From contig NZ_JAUSTK010000010.1 of assembly GCF_030812855.1 (NCBI RefSeq), positions 91,774-155,773 of the forward strand: a DNA stretch of 64,000 nucleotides, given 5' to 3'. A program made the translations under genes and the position numbers. The notes below the pieces were generated by a model, which did not search any database, was not told where the DNA came from, and saw nothing but the letters and a program-made list of their open reading frames with translations. The DNA is from Paenibacillus wynnii. GTDB lineage: Bacteria; Bacillota; Bacilli; Paenibacillales; Paenibacillaceae. Position 1 is the stretch's first letter, and each line of letters opens with the position of its first letter. This document shows, one piece after another, positions 1 through 8,751 of this stretch.

Positions 1-637
1 ACAAGGGGACTTCTGAATCCTTTTGCTTTACTAGTAACCCAATTTCTGTGCAGCCCAATATTATTCCTTCTGCTCCTTCATCCACTAACCGCTGGATAAC
101 CTTTTGGTAATACTGCTTTGATGATTCCCGGATTTCCCCTAAACATAATTCCTCATAAATCACATTATTTATTACTTCCCTATCCTCAGCATTAGGGATC
201 AAGACCTTAATCCTCTTAGACTCTATTCGTGATTTATAGAAATCTTGCTCCATCGTATATCTAGTGCCCAGCAGCCCTACCGTGTTAATGTTGGCCTTTT
301 GAATCTGGACTGCTGTTGCATCAGCAATATGGATAACAGGCAAGTTTACTTTTTCCTCAATAAATCCAATCACTTTGTGCATGGTATTGGTACACAGCAC
401 TATAATTTCTGCCCCTGCTTTTTCTAAAGATTGCGCCGCTTCTCCTAATCGTTCACCAGCACTTTCCCAATTTCCTTCTACTTGATAGCGTTCGATCTCT
501 TCAAAGTCCACACTATATAAAATACATTTGGCTGAATGCAATCCGCCCAATTGGTTCTTCACTTCTTCATTGATAATCCGATAATATTCTAACGATGACT
601 CCCAGCTCATTCCACCAATAAGACCGATCGTTTTCAT
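1..637 (-). CDS. Aspartate/glutamate racemase family protein (C-terminus cut by window edge)
   Basis: Reads as an amino-acid racemase of the Asp/Glu racemase superfamily (RacX/YgeA-like), which interconverts L- and D-amino acids without cofactor using two cysteines. The protein starts MKTIGLIGGMSWES, the usual family N-terminus. Both catalytic cysteines are visible, Cys82 in LCTNTMHK and Cys196 in LGCTEIG. 212 codons are present and the reading frame is still open at base 1, so only a short C-terminus is missing (family length about 230 aa). The ATG at 637 follows a GGGG-type ribosome binding site. Substrate cannot be told from sequence; broad-specificity or aspartate are both possible. Confidence 0.9.
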   Translation of the reverse strand, partial: MKTIGLIGGMSWESSLEYYRIINEEVKNQLGGLHSAKCILYSVDFEEIERYQVEGNWESAGERLGEAAQSLEKAGAEIIVLCTNTMHKVIGFIEEKVNLPVIHIADATAVQIQKANINTVGLLGTRYTMEQDFYKSRIESKRIKVLIPNAEDREVINNVIYEELCLGEIRESSKQYYQKVIQRLVDEGAEGIILGCTEIGLLVKQKDSEVPL

Positions 638-744
638 AAATGACCCCCTGCGATTTGAAATATACTATTTAATCATATAATTCTGGCTCAACACTAAAAT
701 CAGTTCTTGACAGGTGACGAGAAAGACAGAAATCCGTTACGCCC

Positions 745-938
745 AATAGAGGAATTTTCTCCCTCTATTTCTGCTCACGGTACCCCGTTTGGGCAATTAG
801 AGGAAATTTCGCCCGCTAATTTTGAGGATATACCTCTTTGGGACGTTATGGGTAAGATTATAGGGGTATTTTCCCTTTAATCTCATATTCATGGCGTTTC
901 GGTCGGTATTAGCAGGCATTTTCCCCTCTAATTCACCG
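745..938. repeat. Array of four palindromic hairpin repeats
   Basis: Four imperfect palindromes of about 25-30 bp lie at 745-769, 795-821, 855-883 and 904-938, 50-60 bp apart. The consensus is roughly AATTAGAGG, an A/T-rich centre, then CCTCTAATT. The spacers also share a loose CGTTTGGGC-like stretch before each hairpin. The same unit recurs at 22058-22188. The remainder of the gene-free stretch 638-1112 shows nothing else I can name. Confidence 0.65.
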
Positions 939-1112
939 AAGGACGGGTCCGCAACCCGGATTCGCTACCTGTAAGACGTAGTTGCCCCAAACCCGGTGAA
1001 ACATCAGGCGAAGTTAAATCGAAATCGTTCCCGGCACAGTGACGTAAACAGAAAATCAAGCACTGATTTCGAGAAAGAGCCATAATTCTTAGTACATTTT
1101 ATATATGTTTAT

Positions 1113-1805
1113 TTACTTTTTTCGTATGAGAGTGAATCCCAGTGCGATCATCCAAAGGAGCCACAGTGTGCTGCCAATTGGAGCTGCCCATCCGATTACA
1201 GGGAATGTTGGTATGACTGTGGCAAATAATTCAGTTTGTCCTAAGAGATAAATCAAAGAAGAGATGATTCCGAACCAACCGATGAAGGGATTAAGGGTTT
1301 TTGATTTGAGAAAATGGTGGCAAACAATCAACGTCCATATAATAGAGAATAGTTGGCCCAGATGCTCTCCAAGAATTACTCCACCGTATTGGTGAACCAC
1401 CTGAAATAGAATAGAAACGGTCTCTTGGGACGTGTCAGGATGTTCAGCATAATAGTTAGATAGCACCGGCACAACGAAAACCCATCTTAATAATCCTACA
1501 ATCTGTGTTATCCCTCCAATGATCATAAAGGTTGTTGCTACTTTTACATTTTGGTATTCTTCCCCAATGATCTTTCTTAAAAAAATGGCAGCCCAAAGAA
1601 GTGGCAGTCCAGCTAGTGAAAACACCCACCAAACTAGGATTAACAAAGTTCCTCCGTCATGAAAACTTGTTAAAATATGATCTACGGGCATTCTTAAAAT
1701 ATCAGGATAATCAAAAATATAAATAAGCGTAATGTACGGAATAAAGAGTAATAAAGATCCTAATATAAACAATTGACCTGCTTGACGGTGCAAATTAGTT
1801 TTCAT
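1113..1805 (-). CDS. DUF4386-type integral membrane protein
   Basis: A 230-residue very hydrophobic protein with about six to seven predicted membrane segments. The pattern (short cytoplasmic N-terminus, TM1 at about residues 10-30, a conserved GLLRWVFVVPVL stretch near residue 105, and GEHLGQL near 145) matches the DUF4386 family of Gram-positive membrane proteins, whose function is unknown. It lies 29 bp downstream of another small membrane protein on the same strand, probably co-transcribed. The pair is divergent from an AraC regulator, which may control it (inference from position only). Confidence 0.75.
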   Translation of the reverse strand: MKTNLHRQAGQLFILGSLLLFIPYITLIYIFDYPDILRMPVDHILTSFHDGGTLLILVWWVFSLAGLPLLWAAIFLRKIIGEEYQNVKVATTFMIIGGITQIVGLLRWVFVVPVLSNYYAEHPDTSQETVSILFQVVHQYGGVILGEHLGQLFSIIWTLIVCHHFLKSKTLNPFIGWFGIISSLIYLLGQTELFATVIPTFPVIGWAAPIGSTLWLLWMIALGFTLIRKK

Positions 1806-1834
1806 TTATACAACTTCCCTTCTTCTGGACAATT

Positions 1835-2350
1835 CTAAATTTTGACACGGTGTATATAACGTAGGACCAAATAAGTAAGTATCGTAAATACTATGGCACC
1901 TGAAGCCCCAAAAACGGCCCATCCTTTACTTAGATCAATTCCGACTTCTTTAGTTGTAAACCAACCTAACGCCCAAAATATAGGAATCGCGATTATCCAT
2001 ACTCCGGAAAACCTAACATGCTGTTTAAGAAGGAACCATTGCATCATCCCAAGACAAAATCCTGTAATGCCCCCACGTAGAATTAATTCAGAACTATCGA
2101 TGCCCGTTCCGATAATTACCGTTCCAAGATATAGACCGAGCGCAACTCCAACCCCACTATTTAGTATCCACCAATAAGAAAGGGGGATTGCTTTCCGCAA
2201 CACAAACCACTGGGCAGCACCAACAACCAACCCAACAATAAGGCCCGAAAGAGCAGATGAACGTACATCCATAACTGAACCAACTATAAGATAAGAAATG
2301 AGACCCCCTAAAGGGAACCCAAAGAAAGTTAACATCCATTTATAAACCAT
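1835..2350 (-). CDS. Small glycine-rich membrane protein, function unknown
   Basis: A 171-residue protein made almost entirely of hydrophobic helices, with glycine-rich segments and repeated AAQWFVLRK / GMMQWFLLKQ motifs that suggest two homologous halves of two or three helices each. No catalytic residues are seen. It is the first gene of a two-gene minus-strand unit with the DUF4386-type protein. The ATG at 2350 follows an AGGTAG-like ribosome binding site. I do not recognise a specific function. Confidence 0.7.
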   Translation of the reverse strand: MVYKWMLTFFGFPLGGLISYLIVGSVMDVRSSALSGLIVGLVVGAAQWFVLRKAIPLSYWWILNSGVGVALGLYLGTVIIGTGIDSSELILRGGITGFCLGMMQWFLLKQHVRFSGVWIIAIPIFWALGWFTTKEVGIDLSKGWAVFGASGAIVFTILTYLVLRYIHRVKI

Positions 2351-2565
2351 AAGAAACTACCTCCAATTTTAAGATGTCATTAATGAATACAAGGGGCACG
2401 CATTAAAACTGTGATATACTGCTTCTAACTTCAATACTCCCTCCAATATTTCGCCTCTAACTTGGTATAAGCATATAGCAATACAATAAAGTCCATTATA
2501 ATCAAACATGCAATAAAGCTAACAAAATACGCACAAATACATATAAGTTAAGGAGTGAACTCGAG

Positions 2566-3570
2566 ATGCATCAGATGTCTGTGATGTTAGGTATACCTAT
2601 TGTCCATTCCATAGAAAGTAGAGGTCACTCCATCGTATCTTTGTATAAAGACCTTCAAATCCATGAGGATCTTATGACTAATCCAGACAACTATATTGAT
2701 TCGGACAAATATGACCGTTTGTTGGAAAGTGCAGCTCATATTTGTAAAGATCCATATTTCGGCTTACTTTTAGGTTCGGGATTTTCATTAGACAACTTGG
2801 GTTTGATTGGATATATCTTGCTCAATTCCAACACACTGAAACAAGCGTTCGAAAATTACCAACGTTATAATATCCTCTTATGTAGTGGGGTCGTTTATGA
2901 TCTACAGATTATTAATGGTGAGGCTAAATTTAGCTTTTGGGTAAGTGATTCTTCAAGAAATCCAACCTACCATCTTATGGATTCAATCCTCTCTTCGACT
3001 TATAAAATTATTCAAAAGCTAACGGGTGATCCCCTTCCACTAAATATGGTTCTATTTACACACAATGCTCCCTCAGATATACAGCCATACGCCAATCTTT
3101 TTGGCACGAAGCTTGTTTTCAATCAAAAGGAAAATGCACTTATATTCGATGCAAAAATACTAGATTTGCCTGTCTTGTATCGTAATCAACAACTGTTAGA
3201 AATCGTGGAGAACCATGCCATTCAGATGATACGTGCTTTGAAATTGGAACAGACCTTCTCAGAAATTGTTAGCCTTGCTATTATCAAAAGGTTCGATGGG
3301 TCTATCCCTAGAATCCAAGACATCGCTAGAGGTCTAGGATTTAGCGTCCGCTCCATTCAGCTTCAATTGAAAAAAGATAATACTACGTTCAAGGATTTAC
3401 TCACCCTTATTCGAAAAAACATGGCGGAAAGGTATTTAAAAGACCCTTCATTTTCGATCAGTGATATTTCATATGCTCTTGGATTTTCAGAACCCGTATC
3501 CTTCCATCTCGCCTTTAAGAAGTGGACAGGGCAAACGCCAGGGGGTTACCGGAAACAAAACATCGGATAA
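2566..3570 (+). CDS. AraC family transcriptional regulator
   Basis: A 334-residue regulator with an N-terminal arabinose-binding-like domain of the OruR/ArgR/ToxT-type AraC group (about residues 20-200) and a C-terminal double helix-turn-helix. The HTH signature is clear: RIQDIARGLGFSVRSIQLQL, then FSISDISYALGFSEPVSFHLAFKKWTGQTPGGYRK at the C-terminus. The ATG follows an AAGGAG site. It is divergent from the two membrane genes at 1113-2350 and 115 bp upstream of the epimerase at 3686, so either could be its target. The ligand is unknown. Confidence 0.9.
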   Translation: MHQMSVMLGIPIVHSIESRGHSIVSLYKDLQIHEDLMTNPDNYIDSDKYDRLLESAAHICKDPYFGLLLGSGFSLDNLGLIGYILLNSNTLKQAFENYQRYNILLCSGVVYDLQIINGEAKFSFWVSDSSRNPTYHLMDSILSSTYKIIQKLTGDPLPLNMVLFTHNAPSDIQPYANLFGTKLVFNQKENALIFDAKILDLPVLYRNQQLLEIVENHAIQMIRALKLEQTFSEIVSLAIIKRFDGSIPRIQDIARGLGFSVRSIQLQLKKDNTTFKDLLTLIRKNMAERYLKDPSFSISDISYALGFSEPVSFHLAFKKWTGQTPGGYRKQNIG

Positions 3571-3685
3571 TACTAAGGTTTGCACCTTTCATTAATTCCT
3601 TTGCGCTTTTGATAATCGCCGTAGTCTCCATCCTTTTATATGATAATCTCATGGATTCTTAATATAAGAGGGAGTTGGAGAACTA

Positions 3686-4630
3686 GTGGAAATGGTTAAT
3701 CAGAAGGAGTTACATGTCATCTTCGGGACAGGACCTTTAGGAAAATGGACCATGCGGGAACTGCTTAAACTAAATAAAAAAGTGCGTCTTGTTAATCGAT
3801 CAGGTAATAAAAAAGGCTTTCCAGACGAAGTGGAAGTGGTTGCTGGAAATGCATTTGATACAAAGAAAGTAGTCGAACTAACGAAAGGTGCTACAGCAGT
3901 TTATCAATGCGCACAGCCCGCTTATCACGATTGGGTAAAATCTTTTCTATCCATGCAGCAATCCATTGTTGAAGGAACTGCAGCTAATGAAGCTCGTTTA
4001 ATTGTTGCAGAAAATTTATATATGTATGGCATGCCAACTAACGTACCGTTTATTGAAACTACAACTTATAATGCACATACCCGTAAGGGGCAAGTACGTC
4101 AGGACATGACCGAAGCCCTTGAACTTGCACACAATGCAGGGAAGCTGTCTATAGCCCGCGTTCGTGGGTCAGACTTCTGGGGTCCAGACGACTTTTCAGC
4201 AACTCCATTCATATTCGGTTCAGCATTAACCGGTAAGCGCGCATCTATTTTAGGAAACAAGCATAAACCCCATACGTTTACCTATGCTCCTGACTTTGGC
4301 AAAGCGTTAGCGATAGCCGGTACAAACGATATTGCTCTAGGGCAAATTTGGCATGTTCCAAGCAATCCCCCGATCACACAAATCCAACTTATGAATTTGA
4401 TTGCTGCTGAACTGGATATACACGTAAAAACTAGAGTAGCCAGCACACGGCTCATTCGCTTGCTTGGACTGTTTAACCCCGTTATGCGTGAGATGGTTGA
4501 AATGATGTATCAATGGAATCATCCGTTTGTAATGGATAGCAGTAAATTCGAAAAGACATTTGGTATGAAAGCCACTTCTGTTAACGAAGCTATAAATAAC
4601 ACATTAAGTTGGTATAGAGAACATATGTGA
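3686..4630 (+). CDS. NAD(P)-dependent epimerase/dehydratase (atypical SDR)
   Basis: A 314-residue extended/atypical short-chain dehydrogenase. The Rossmann nucleotide-binding motif is near the N-terminus (VIFGTGPLGKWTMREL). A sugar-nucleotide-epimerase-like core follows with ENLYMYG, and the region RVRGSDFWGP is typical of NAD-dependent epimerases. The start may be the GTG at 3686 or the ATG at 3692; GGAG at 3677-3680 serves either. It is followed by a strong bidirectional terminator, so it is transcribed alone or with the AraC gene upstream. Substrate unknown. Confidence 0.85.
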   Translation: MEMVNQKELHVIFGTGPLGKWTMRELLKLNKKVRLVNRSGNKKGFPDEVEVVAGNAFDTKKVVELTKGATAVYQCAQPAYHDWVKSFLSMQQSIVEGTAANEARLIVAENLYMYGMPTNVPFIETTTYNAHTRKGQVRQDMTEALELAHNAGKLSIARVRGSDFWGPDDFSATPFIFGSALTGKRASILGNKHKPHTFTYAPDFGKALAIAGTNDIALGQIWHVPSNPPITQIQLMNLIAAELDIHVKTRVASTRLIRLLGLFNPVMREMVEMMYQWNHPFVMDSSKFEKTFGMKATSVNEAINNTLSWYREHM

Positions 4631-4660
4631 CAACAAAGTTAAAACCGGATAAGTAGCTAT

Positions 4661-4702
4661 AAAATAAAAGCCTGGGAGAAAATCTCCCAGGCTTATTTTT
4701 CC
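4661..4702. terminator. Bidirectional Rho-independent terminator
   Basis: A 12-bp perfect stem AAGCCTGGGAGA / TCTCCCAGGCTT with an AA loop is flanked by A-rich sequence on the left and a T run on the right. It sits between the convergent epimerase and metallopeptidase genes, so it serves both strands. Confidence 0.9.
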
Positions 4703-4730
4703 GTCTTCAGTTGAAGGTTTGACTCCCCTT

Positions 4731-5414
4731 TTACAGCGTCATAGACTGCCCATACCTCGCTAGATAATCCTGCTTCTCTTTGTAATCCGGCATAATACTT
4801 CCGACACGTCTCCAAAAGGACCGATCATGATTCATATGAAGCAGATGACAGAGTTCATGGATGATCACATAATCTATAACCTCAATGGGAGCCATGGCTA
4901 GACGGTAATTAAAGGTCAGCTTTTTATCCGAGCTGCAGCTCCCCCACTTAGTTCTAGACTCTACGATGTCAATCGTTTTGGGTTTTACTCTCAGTTCTGT
5001 TTGATATCTAGTTATTCGTTCTCCCACAATCTTCTTGCAGCTTGCGAAATAGAATTTTTTGAGATTTTTCTTAAGCTCTTCTTCCATTAACTCACCAGTC
5101 TCTATTAATTCGTGCAAAAAATACTCTTTTCCAAGATGAAGGAATTTGCCCTCCTCTTGATACTCCCTGGTCTTAGGAATTTCTTGGGCCTTTGCAATGG
5201 CTTGTAATTTCTCCATGATCAACTTACCATGCTGTTCCATAGCGCTTATGATAATCTCTTCACTTGTATCTTTGGGAGCTTTAACTGTTATGTGCCCAAT
5301 CGAATCTATATGAAGTGATATCTTCTTTCTCTTCCCATATTGAACATTGAACTCTATGATGTTATTTTCAAATTCGATTTTCATACCCACCATCGTTTCT
5401 ATAAGCATTCTCAT
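4731..5414 (-). CDS. YgjP-type metal-dependent hydrolase (DUF45)
   Basis: A small zinc-metallopeptidase-like protein of the YgjP/WrtA-type DUF45 family, often found with restriction systems or alone. The zinc motif HELCHLLHMNHD (HExxH plus a downstream H/D) is near residue 185, preceded by the family motif RTKWGSCSSDKKLTFNYRL. The N-terminal half is a beta-rich domain (IEFNVQYGKRKKISLHI). Several start codons are possible; the frame opens at 5414, but the ATG at 5384 (MKIEFENN) has a GGTGGG sequence before it and may be the real start. No restriction genes are adjacent. Confidence 0.85.
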   Translation of the reverse strand: MRMLIETMVGMKIEFENNIIEFNVQYGKRKKISLHIDSIGHITVKAPKDTSEEIIISAMEQHGKLIMEKLQAIAKAQEIPKTREYQEEGKFLHLGKEYFLHELIETGELMEEELKKNLKKFYFASCKKIVGERITRYQTELRVKPKTIDIVESRTKWGSCSSDKKLTFNYRLAMAPIEVIDYVIIHELCHLLHMNHDRSFWRRVGSIMPDYKEKQDYLARYGQSMTL

Positions 5415-5573
5415 TCTTCGTCATTTTCTTTCCCCATTTTAACACAACATTCAGTCTGTTTTTGCTTTGATTATGTTTGCCTTGCAGTGTCTGAATAATA
5501 ATTCTAACGAATAGATATTAGTATGCGGAATTATACCATCTGCAAAATCTGATTATAAAAGGGGAGAAACCTC

Positions 5574-5879
5574 ATGCATCCGGCTCAAACCTATGCCGTA
5601 ACCGTCGATGTACATATTCTTGAGACGTTTCGGGCGCTTGTCGAAGCGATCATTCCGAATACGCCGGCGCTTTCCGTTTACGGGGCAGAGTCATCGGCAG
5701 GTGCCGTTGACTTGTGTATTCACGAGTATATGATCTGGGAATTGGATCACAATCTTTCGCTGGTACTAGGATTCTATTTGACCGTTATTCCACTATCTGC
5801 GTCTACCGCCACGTTGCTCAATGCAGGTGCCGTGCAATATGTCGCCTCGGGACAGGCGCAGTGTGCTCCTAACTGCTAG
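5574..5879 (+). pseudogene. 5' part of a GMC-oxidoreductase partner gene (DUF5987-like), truncated
   Basis: The first ~90 codons (TYAVTVDVHILETFRALVEA ... ELDHNLSLVLGFYLTVIPLS ... LLNAGAVQYVASGQAQ) resemble the small proteins that accompany GMC oxidoreductases in Paenibacillus (DUF5987 / gluconate-dehydrogenase-subunit-3-like). These are normally longer, so this copy is only an N-terminal part. After VASGQAQ it ends abruptly, because sequence encoding the end of a GerAB permease follows in another frame. It has its own ribosome binding site (AAGGGGAG). A GMC oxidoreductase lacking such a neighbour is at 13392. The family assignment is from memory and not checked. Confidence 0.6.
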
Positions 5880-6444
5880 CGAAATAGCGGGAATACTAGG
5901 CGGTGCGCTGGCCCCCGCGTCTTACCTCGGCCATTCCGTAGAATATCTCATGTTCGCGTCATTTATGAGTCAGCCGCGCAAAGGAGCGCCTTACGCGTTC
6001 GGAGCGGCCATGACCGCGGCTTTCTTTGTACTGATGACCACAATGATGATCATCTTCACCATAGGTGTCAATCTTTCCACTAAGTTGTGGTACCCTTTTT
6101 TCGAAATGACCAAAAAAATCTCACTGTTCGGTTTTATAGATAATTTCGACGCGATTCCGGTCGTGATATGGATCACCAGCGTGTTCGTCAAGTTGTCCGT
6201 ACTTCTCTTCCTGATGAGCTATGGAACCGCACAATTCTTGCATGTTCGTAAGTGGAGGATCATGATCTGGTTCATTGCCCCGGTTATTTTTGTTTTTGCG
6301 TTAATTCCCCAAGATGTTACGGAGGCGACAGGGCATTATTTGAACCATTACTGGGTGCCGGTCGTGCTTCCTGTCAACATGCTCGGTCTTCCCCTGCTCT
6401 TGCTTATCGCCGGAAAATGGAGACAAAGAAATAAACCAGCTTAG
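5866..6444 (+). pseudogene. 3' part of a gerAB-type germination permease, truncated
   Basis: The frame from about 5866 encodes the C-terminal half of an endospore germination permease: GGALAPASYLGHSVEYLMFASF, then six hydrophobic segments to the end. It aligns along its length with residues ~180-360 of the intact GerAB at 12198 (there HGAYIANGFPYAEIGFFTML). The N-terminal half is absent; the upstream bases instead encode the truncated GMC-partner protein. The junction lies near 5855-5880. An ATG at 5821 opens the frame but lies inside the other gene, with no permease-like sequence before 5866. Confidence 0.7.
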
Positions 6445-6510
6445 CCCAACCACACTCTTTTTAGTTGAAACTCCGATTGATTTCTCTTATGTTTATATGG
6501 GGTGAGCTAT

Positions 6511-7137
6511 ATGCTTGTAAACGGGTTTAAATTTGGGATTCTGCTGCAATTTGCAGTAGACCCCGTGTGTCTATACATATTTCAAACAGCATCATTGCAG
6601 GGATTTGCCGCAGCAGAGGCAGGGGCACTCGGTGTGGGACTTATCGACGGGCTTTATATTCTGGCCGCCATTCTTGGAATGACTTCGATAATTCAACAAA
6701 TGAATATCAACCAAGGCTTGAAAATATTTGGCGCTGCCACTTTGTTTATTTTCGGATTGAACATGATTATTGGCTTGTTCGATAAGAGTCTTCTGCCCAG
6801 CTTAAACATTGCGGACTTATCTGGCATAAACAATGCTTTTGTGTACGCACTGATACTGACAGCTTCCAGCCCCCTTACGATCCTTTTTTGGGCGGGCGTA
6901 TTCTCCACAAAGATTGCCCAAGAACATTTAGATCGGAAGCAAATTTACTTATTCGGCTTAGGCGCCTTATTGTCTACTATACTCTTTTTGACTCTAATCG
7001 CCTTCATTGGCAGCTTGACTCAAGCGTTCGTTACACCGTTAATAATTCAGGTAATGAATCTTGCAGTAGGCCTTATATTCATCTATTTTGCCATCAAAAT
7101 GATTATGAAAAAAACGGCGACTGAAAAAACGCATTGA
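6511..7137 (+). CDS. LysE family translocator
   Basis: A 208-residue inner-membrane exporter of the LysE/RhtB superfamily with six predicted helices. It has the family N-terminus (FGILLQFAVDPVCLYIF), the GLIDGLYILAAILG second helix, and SSPLTILFWAGVFST after the central loop. Members export amino acids or small metabolites; the substrate here is unknown. The ATG at 6511 is preferred over the GTG at 6502, because GGGGTGAG at 6499-6506 is then a well-spaced ribosome binding site. Confidence 0.85.
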   Translation: MLVNGFKFGILLQFAVDPVCLYIFQTASLQGFAAAEAGALGVGLIDGLYILAAILGMTSIIQQMNINQGLKIFGAATLFIFGLNMIIGLFDKSLLPSLNIADLSGINNAFVYALILTASSPLTILFWAGVFSTKIAQEHLDRKQIYLFGLGALLSTILFLTLIAFIGSLTQAFVTPLIIQVMNLAVGLIFIYFAIKMIMKKTATEKTH

Positions 7138-7147
7138 AGCACGATAA

Positions 7148-7180
7148 AAAGACGCTTTGGCAGGAGCACAAGACGTCTTC
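7148..7180. terminator. Terminator between convergent LysE and DUF1801 genes
   Basis: AAGACG and CGTCTT arms are separated by about 19 bases, with an A run on the left and CTTCTT on the right. The stem is short, so it is a weak to moderate bidirectional terminator. Confidence 0.5.
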
Positions 7181-7196
7181 TTATTATGAGATGAGA

Positions 7197-7601
7197 TTAT
7201 TTCTTCTTTTTTATTTTTTCTTCCGCCTTCTTAATATTCTCAGCCACTCTAAACTTAACAATCTTGCTTATTAATTCATAAGGCAGCGGCTTTCCGATAG
7301 GAAACTGTACAGATCCCTTTGCCCCTTTATATTCCGATAATTCCTCTTTAAAAGCCTCGATTCCTCTAGGCGCTGGATAAAATCCGATATGATTCTTAAA
7401 GGCCGCGAAATGCACCAGATTGCCATTCAGCTCAAAGGTAGGCATCTGATAGCTTATCTTCTCTTTTGCATCCGGTGCAGAGTCCTGAATAACTTTTCTT
7501 AACGTCTTTAGGATCTCCTGAACCTCCGGAGTAAATTGCGCAATGTAATCGTCGATGGAATTGAAAGTTATTTTATCGTCCACGCTTGTTTCTTCCTTCA
7601 C
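7197..7601 (-). CDS. DUF1801 / iron-chaperone-like protein (YdhG family)
   Basis: A 134-residue protein of the DUF1801 family (YdhG/frataxin-like fold). The signature stretches IDDYIAQFTPEVQEILKTLR, KISYQMPTF, HFAAFKNHIGFYP and SVQFPIGKPLPYELI are all present at the expected positions. Members have been proposed as iron chaperones, but most are uncharacterised. The start overlaps the stop of the bshB2 gene by 4 bp, so it is the third gene of a yojF-bshB2-DUF1801 operon. A lysine-rich C-terminus ends the protein. Confidence 0.85.
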   Translation of the reverse strand: MKEETSVDDKITFNSIDDYIAQFTPEVQEILKTLRKVIQDSAPDAKEKISYQMPTFELNGNLVHFAAFKNHIGFYPAPRGIEAFKEELSEYKGAKGSVQFPIGKPLPYELISKIVKFRVAENIKKAEEKIKKKK

Positions 7602-8278
7602 TTAAATGAATAAGTCCAGAAACGTTCTGTTCCAAAACGATCTTGAATTTCTCTTGGTTTTAATTTTTTGCTTCCTAATAATTCAGCCGCTTGGAACTGG
7701 GAGCGGTGTGCCTCAATGGATGACATCTTTTGCTTCAGAAAGTCTCTGACATTATTGATAATATCCGGATTCCCGATCGATTGCTCCAGATTCTTGGCAA
7801 AAGCTATGCAGTGTACTAGAGGTCTTTCTTTCTCGGATAGCCTTCCTACCGTTCGAATGACGGCAGCTCCACAGGCATCATGATCGGGATGAACGCTGTA
7901 ACCAGGGTAGAAGGTAATAACTAACGACGGGCGAAGCTCTTGAAGAAGAGCATCAATCCGTTCATCCAGCAGTTCTTGCAGCTCGAATTCAATTGTTTTA
8001 TCATGAAAGCCTAGCATTCTTAGATCTTGTATTCCAATAGCGCGGCAGGAGGCTTCCAGCTCCTTCTTGCGTATTTCCGGAAGGGTTACCCGATTAGCAA
8101 ACGGCGGGATCCCCATATTCCGGCCCATTTCTCCCAAGGTTAGGCATGCATAGGTGACTTTGGCTCCATTCTGCACATGCATAGCAAGTGTACCTGAGAC
8201 TCCGAAGGCCTCGTCATCTGGATGCGGCAGCACAACAAGAATATTATTCTCCACTAAAGTCTTCATCTCCTCTTCCAT
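7598..8278 (-). CDS. bshB2: Bacillithiol biosynthesis deacetylase BshB2
   Basis: A PIG-L/LmbE-family zinc deacetylase. In Bacillus, BshB2 removes the acetyl group of GlcNAc-malate in bacillithiol synthesis. The metal motif PHPDDE is at residues 18-23, GEMGRNMG follows near residue 50, and the second metal His is in HPDHDACGAA near residue 133. The start ATG overlaps the yojF stop (TAATG); an ATG four codons later (8266) has an AGAGGAG site inside the coding sequence. A second, diverged copy lies at 16219. Confidence 0.88.
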   Translation of the reverse strand: MEEEMKTLVENNILVVLPHPDDEAFGVSGTLAMHVQNGAKVTYACLTLGEMGRNMGIPPFANRVTLPEIRKKELEASCRAIGIQDLRMLGFHDKTIEFELQELLDERIDALLQELRPSLVITFYPGYSVHPDHDACGAAVIRTVGRLSEKERPLVHCIAFAKNLEQSIGNPDIINNVRDFLKQKMSSIEAHRSQFQAAELLGSKKLKPREIQDRFGTERFWTYSFK

Positions 8279-8628
8279 TAGAAGGGCTCCCGGCTTAATT
8301 GCAAAGATACGATCAGTTTGCCCTGACTGTCATGTCCTGCCATGATCAATCGGCTAGTCTCAGTCTCTTCAAAGTGAGTCAGCCCCTCCGAATACACCCA
8401 TCCCTGCTGCATTTTTAGTCCGACCCGGTAAGGTCCGTTCCCGGAAATCGATCCGTGGGAATATCGAATTCTAGCATTGGTAATGAACGTTGCGGCTGGA
8501 TGCTTGGAACTATCTAAATGGGACGCGTAGGCTCCCGTGGTCATTTCAAGATGAATATAAAGATCCTGATCTTTTAGTATGTCGATCCTATATAGAATTT
8601 CCGATTGTTTAATAAGCTGCAATTCCAT
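8278..8628 (-). CDS. yojF: YojF family protein (DUF1806)
   Basis: A 116-residue protein of the YojF/DUF1806 family, whose gene sits directly before bshB2 in Bacillus. Typical stretches are LYIHLEMTTGAYASH, GPYRVGLKMQQGWVYSEGLTH and RLIMAGHDSQGKLIVSLQLSREPF. No enzymatic residues are known; the conserved pairing suggests a role with BshB2. It is the first gene of the yojF-bshB2-DUF1801 operon and shares a TAATG stop/start with bshB2. Confidence 0.85.
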   Translation of the reverse strand: MELQLIKQSEILYRIDILKDQDLYIHLEMTTGAYASHLDSSKHPAATFITNARIRYSHGSISGNGPYRVGLKMQQGWVYSEGLTHFEETETSRLIMAGHDSQGKLIVSLQLSREPF

Positions 8629-8690
8629 CCCCCCAAATCACATTTCTCATAAAGTATACCCTTCAAATCTTAGTAACTCAAATGGAAGAG

Positions 8691-8751
8691 AACAATAAGG
8701 AGCCAAGCTCAAGCTGGATTTCAGCAGGTGCCTGGCTCCTCTATTGTTACT
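8691..8751 (-). terminator. Rho-independent terminator of the S-layer-domain remnant
   Basis: AACAATA-GGAGCCA at 8691-8704 pairs with TGGCTCC-TCTATTGTT at 8732-8749, giving a long stem read on the minus strand just after the stop of the S-layer-domain gene. It also separates that gene from the yojF promoter region. Confidence 0.7.

Noticed and set aside
745..938. Possible CRISPR array (regularly spaced repeats)
   Set aside because: The units are palindromic and only partly alike, spacer lengths vary, spacers share motifs, and no cas genes are near.
5821..6444. Intact 207-aa membrane gene
   Set aside because: Only the C-terminal half of GerAB is present and the first 15 codons overlap another gene without a ribosome site.
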